Position numbers and translations under genes: made by a program. Below the pieces are notes generated by a model. The model did no database searches. It had not been told where the DNA came from and saw nothing but the letters and a program-made list of their open reading frames with translations. A stretch of 23,333 nucleotides of DNA from a virus. Of the stretch, positions 20,661 through 23,333 are shown piece by piece. The stretch is taken from the IMG/VR virus record IMGVR_UViG_3300046516_001815, positions 1 to 23,333 of that record; one strand, given 5' to 3'. The first letter of the stretch is position 1; each line of letters begins with the position of its first letter.

Positions 20661-21895
20661 TCTCTGACTTCCTGTAAGGTGATCCCTTTCCAGCCGGCTG
20701 CATCTGTTGTAAGAGTGATATCGATGTCCGCTTTATCCGATAAGAAGCAAACCGGGATATGGAACTCTCCCGACCAAGTCGTTACACCTATGGTCCCAGC
20801 CGTAACTATCCCCGTGGTGTAATCCAGTCCTGGACCCGCAGGAGAAAACACAACAGTGTCGGGCACCGGCCTGAATATAGGCCGGTCTACGGTAATTGGA
20901 TTGCCATATATATCAAGTAGAGTGTATCGCTTTCCCAAACCCACCGCACCTTCAGCGAAAGGCATGAGTATCCCTTCGGCTGATGTTACGGTAAAATCGA
21001 ACCAATCCTTGAAGCGAAAAGTTTTACGCTGCCCTTGCGCCCAAGCGAATAAAGACATCATCTGGGCCATGTCTTCCGAAGTACGAAGACCTTTACTTAT
21101 TACCCAGTGTCCAAGGGAAAGCCCCCACTCTCCTGCTCGGTACTCGACCCCCGAAGCCGTGGTGACTATGCGTGTACGCCAGCCGCAGCCTCCTATAGCA
21201 CCAAGAGATATATCTGGTGGGAAGAGGGGCTCGAAAATCTGTTTCGGGGTAGTAACCGAAGCTACCGCTCTTCCCGCTTCAAGAACGGATACGTGGTATA
21301 CTGGAGCGGGTATAAAACTTCCTCTGGGGGCGTCGACGGAGACCGCCGCCTCTGTAATCGAAGCTGCCTGCGAAGAGACAAAGGCGCTGTCTAGCGCCGT
21401 GGCTACAGCGGAAATTACGGCGCTATGGTCTGCGTTGGCGCTCGCCTCCCCGGCCGCTGCGGAGGCGAGGATAGCCTTCGTCCAAGTCAGCCCTTCAGTT
21501 GAGGCCGAGCTGGCGGTCGCTGCTTCGGTAGCCGTCGCTCCCCAAGCCAGCAGGGAAGCACAGGCATCGGCCGCCGTGGCAGCCTCCGCGGTAGCCGCAG
21601 CCCACGTTAGCGAGGCAGAGGGCGCGTCGGTAGCTGTAGCCGCCTCTGCAGCCGATTTGCTCCAGGTCAGAGAAGGAAGGGAGGGCGCGTCGGTAGCTGT
21701 AGCCGCCTCTGTATCTGCTGCCGTCCACGTCAGGGAGGACACAGCAGGCGTATCGGTGGCTGTAGCTGCCTCGGTGTCCGATACCGAGAAGGAAGAAGGC
21801 GAAACGTCGATCCAGTCGTAGCCGGGGACCAGGCATTGCTGCCCTTGGGCACTATCGTCGAACCAGCCGTAACCTGGGACTAGGTATTGGGCCAT
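20657..21895 (-). CDS. DUF2460 distal tail protein (GTA gp12-like) with N-terminal repeats
   Basis: The last 190 or so residues of this 412-residue protein fit DUF2460/GTA gp12: FPPDISLGAIGGCGWRTRIV (225-244, the family start), ASGVEYRAGEW (247-257), then FAWAQGQRKTFRFKDWFDF (283-301). This protein forms the ring below the tail tube. The family usually begins near this point, whereas here about 218 residues precede it: two copies of (Y/C)LVPGY(G/D)W (4-11 and 21-28), then five clear tandem repeats of 20-21 residues with the core TEAATATDAP and a closing SLTW (about 40-140), then more degenerate units to about 190. The repeats may form a flexible or trimeric extension. The start at 21895 gives the LVPGY pair. 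Confidence 0.85.
   Translation of the reverse strand: MAQYLVPGYGWFDDSAQGQQCLVPGYDWIDVSPSSFSVSDTEAATATDTPAVSSLTWTAADTEAATATDAPSLPSLTWSKSAAEAATATDAPSASLTWAAATAEAATAADACASLLAWGATATEAATASSASTEGLTWTKAILASAAAGEASANADHSAVISAVATALDSAFVSSQAASITEAAVSVDAPRGSFIPAPVYHVSVLEAGRAVASVTTPKQIFEPLFPPDISLGAIGGCGWRTRIVTTASGVEYRAGEWGLSLGHWVISKGLRTSEDMAQMMSLFAWAQGQRKTFRFKDWFDFTVTSAEGILMPFAEGAVGLGKRYTLLDIYGNPITVDRPIFRPVPDTVVFSPAGPGLDYTTGIVTAGTIGVTTWSGEFHIPVCFLSDKADIDITLTTDAAGWKGITLQEVRE
21555..21774 (-). repeat. tandem 60-63-base repeats in the distal tail gene
   Basis: A 31-base block beginning GAGGGCGCGTCGGTAGCTGT (plus-strand sense) recurs exactly at 21618-21648 and 21681-21711, 63 bases apart (21 codons). A diverged copy lies at 21744-21774 and a further one begins near 21558. 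The repeat encodes the EAATATDAP-SLTW units. Near-identical DNA between copies suggests recent duplication or gene conversion, so copy number may vary. Confidence 0.85.
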
Positions 21896-21907
21896 TTTCG
21901 GCCTCTA

Positions 21908-23333
21908 TTAGGCTAGGTTAAGATTGGGATCGATATAGGCGACCAGAGTAGCAGTAGCTAGGCGCGGCGCTGCAAAAACAACGCCCTTCTTCTGAAGGGT
22001 GAAAGTCTTCGTCAACTTCTGACGGACCATACAGCGGACGACCATACCGCCCCCGTTGCGGTCAGTAGTGATCTGCGTACCATCTGTTACTCCGGTATAT
22101 GCCGCGGGCTCACTGGTAGCACTGGTCCCAGCCGTCGTCACACGAAAAATCTGTCCCGGGGCTGTTGCCGTCTTAAACACGTCTCCCACAGAGTAGGCGT
22201 GATTGTCCTGTCTGGCGGCAGCCCCTGTATCCCAGGCCGACGTATCCGACGAGTGACCGGAGACCGAGGTCCCCGGGATTAGATCGGCTATCCGATCGCT
22301 AGAGAGGGTGGAAAGGGGCGACCCTGAATTTGTGAGGCCCTCCACGTCCATCCATATCTGCGAATTATCCAGTACGGCAGCGGTATCGGTCACGAAGTAA
22401 ATCGTCGCAGTGACTGATCCCGTGGTGTTGTATCGCCGCGCAATCGGAGGCAGCTCCTGCGGCATAAAAAGGGTGGGAGGCCCTGTGGTATTCGTCGTGA
22501 CCTTCCACGACTGAGGGGTTACGCCGTCTGTCGCGCCGCCGGTTCGCACAACCAAGATATCCTGGGCTACAATTCCCCCCGACATATACCACGCAAAGCG
22601 GTAGTTGGTGTTGCCCGTCGTGTCATCGCAATTGTCAAGGAACACGGTTGCGGAGGTCCCGAGGGCAACTGGCGGAGTTCCCGTCATCGGGACAACCCCG
22701 GCGGCGAGCAAGCAGTTGGCAAACCTCATTTTAGCCGCGCCGGCAGTGATATTGCCACTAACGAGATTGCCGGTGACGGCGGATAGGTCCACGCCTCGTA
22801 TACTTATTTCTCCGCTTTGAGCGGAATTGGAGAACAAGGTGGTTGGCACGGTCCCTAAGATCGCCGACGGTGTGTTGCTCCACACTATATCTACGTTAGG
22901 CGCAGACCCAGAAGCCGTGGATATGGCTATCGCCTGTGACGCACTGCCGAAGGTCGCGGTAGTATTATTCAAGCGTATGCGAAACCCGGAAGACCCATTC
23001 GCCAGATTTATACGAGAAGCGCCAGTGGCGTTATTAAGGTTGAAGTTGCAGTCGTCAAATTGCATTGATTGATTATTATCGAGTGTAATACTCGTGGACG
23101 ACTTAAAAGCAATACCGAAAAAACGATAAGGAGTATTAGTTGGGGGTGAAATCGTAAGGGCCCCACCTGTCGAGTTTACACTAGCTCCTACTGTATAGTC
23201 GGCGGTAACAGGCGGTATAGACCCTGCGGTGCGAGTAACCGAGATAAATTTCATTGGCCCGGCGGCGACGCCGGAATAGCTGAAATTCAGAGAGGTCGCA
23301 ACCGTCTCAGCATGGTCCGAACTCACGAAGAAA
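21908..23333 (-). CDS. phage structural protein, probably tail/capsid surface (5' end beyond window)
   Basis: The reading frame is open to the right edge, so the N-terminus is missing; a GTG at 23326 gives 472 residues but is probably an internal codon, because VSSDHAETVATSLNFSYSGV follows in a pattern I recall from interior N-termini of phage structural proteins that have W/F-V-SSDHAE. The chain is rich in Ser, Thr, Asn and Gly with alternating strands (GISIRG, SGFRIRLNN, MQFDDCNFNL), consistent with a beta-helix or beta-sandwich surface protein. The C-terminus is basic then hydrophobic (KLTKTFTLQKKGVVFAAPRL). A C-terminal RNGGGMVVRCM segment may close the fold. It lies 13 bases before the distal tail protein gene and is likely a tail-associated or decoration protein. 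Confidence 0.7.
   Translation of the reverse strand, partial: FFVSSDHAETVATSLNFSYSGVAAGPMKFISVTRTAGSIPPVTADYTVGASVNSTGGALTISPPTNTPYRFFGIAFKSSTSITLDNNQSMQFDDCNFNLNNATGASRINLANGSSGFRIRLNNTTATFGSASQAIAISTASGSAPNVDIVWSNTPSAILGTVPTTLFSNSAQSGEISIRGVDLSAVTGNLVSGNITAGAAKMRFANCLLAAGVVPMTGTPPVALGTSATVFLDNCDDTTGNTNYRFAWYMSGGIVAQDILVVRTGGATDGVTPQSWKVTTNTTGPPTLFMPQELPPIARRYNTTGSVTATIYFVTDTAAVLDNSQIWMDVEGLTNSGSPLSTLSSDRIADLIPGTSVSGHSSDTSAWDTGAAARQDNHAYSVGDVFKTATAPGQIFRVTTAGTSATSEPAAYTGVTDGTQITTDRNGGGMVVRCMVRQKLTKTFTLQKKGVVFAAPRLATATLVAYIDPNLNLA

Noticed and set aside
20856-21821. Plus-strand open frame (321 codons) over the distal tail gene
   Set aside because: It is antisense to the DUF2460 gene and its Ala/Val/Ser repeats simply mirror the tandem repeats on the other strand.
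1-23333. CRISPR array, insertion sequence or transposase
   Set aside because: No direct repeats with unique spacers, no terminal inverted repeats with a transposase-like frame, and no DDE-type gene were seen; the only regular repeats are coding repeats at 21555-21774.

Overview
The window looks like part of a temperate, long-tailed (siphovirus-type) bacteriophage or prophage from an alphaproteobacterial host. The main evidence is a run of four consecutive tail-tip genes matching the gene transfer agent (GTA) tail module of Rhodobacterales in order and motifs (distal tail DUF2460, hub DUF2163, NlpC/P60 peptidase, gp15-like baseplate protein). GC-rich coding sequence, an integrase beside a tRNA-like attachment site, and a complete lysis cassette support this. 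Every gene except the integrase is on the minus strand, so transcription runs right to left. Most neighbouring genes are joined by 1- or 4-base stop/start overlaps (ATGA, TGATG, GTGA, TAATG, TAGTG).

Right part (about 14922-23333): tail tip and receptor-binding genes. They are a 5'-truncated structural protein, a DUF2460 distal tail protein with an N-terminal ladder of 20-21-residue repeats, a DUF2163 hub protein interrupted by a bulb-type (mannose-binding-like) lectin domain, an NlpC/P60 peptidase, a gp15-like baseplate protein split into two overlapping genes where an extra domain of about 215 residues has been added, and a small beta-rich structural protein.

Middle (about 9067-14853): an accessory and lysis block. 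It holds a dNMP kinase, a membrane/coiled-coil protein plus a lipoprotein, an HTH-metallophosphoesterase, a PD-(D/E)XK nuclease-like protein, a DUF1937 nucleotide-enzyme-like protein, a lytic transglycosylase endolysin, a small conserved protein, a holin, an Rz-like i-spanin with an Rz1-like lipoprotein nested inside it, and a coiled-coil protein.

Control region (about 7775-9066): a plus-strand tyrosine integrase, a bidirectional terminator, and a perfect tRNA T-arm that probably marks attP. The approximately 200 bp between the integrase and a Cro-like regulator is the divergent promoter region.

Left part (1-7774): early and replication genes read leftward. They are a Cro-like regulator, a Cys-motif protein, several tiny membrane proteins (one of 44 residues), a RuvC-like nuclease, a nucleotidyltransferase, a SNF2-type helicase, an intrinsic terminator, an unassigned three-part protein, a DUF2800 PD-(D/E)XK exonuclease with a Cas4/AddB-like four-Cys set, an exported Cys-rich protein, a Nudix hydrolase and a DUF2815 single-strand DNA-binding protein. 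The combination suggests phage recombination and replication; the polymerase probably lies beyond the left edge.

The most interesting theme is the tail tip. Three successive baseplate proteins each carry inserted or appended domains (lectin, extra beta-type domain, Ala/Thr-rich repeats) not found in the minimal GTA versions, which suggests an expanded surface-polysaccharide recognition device.
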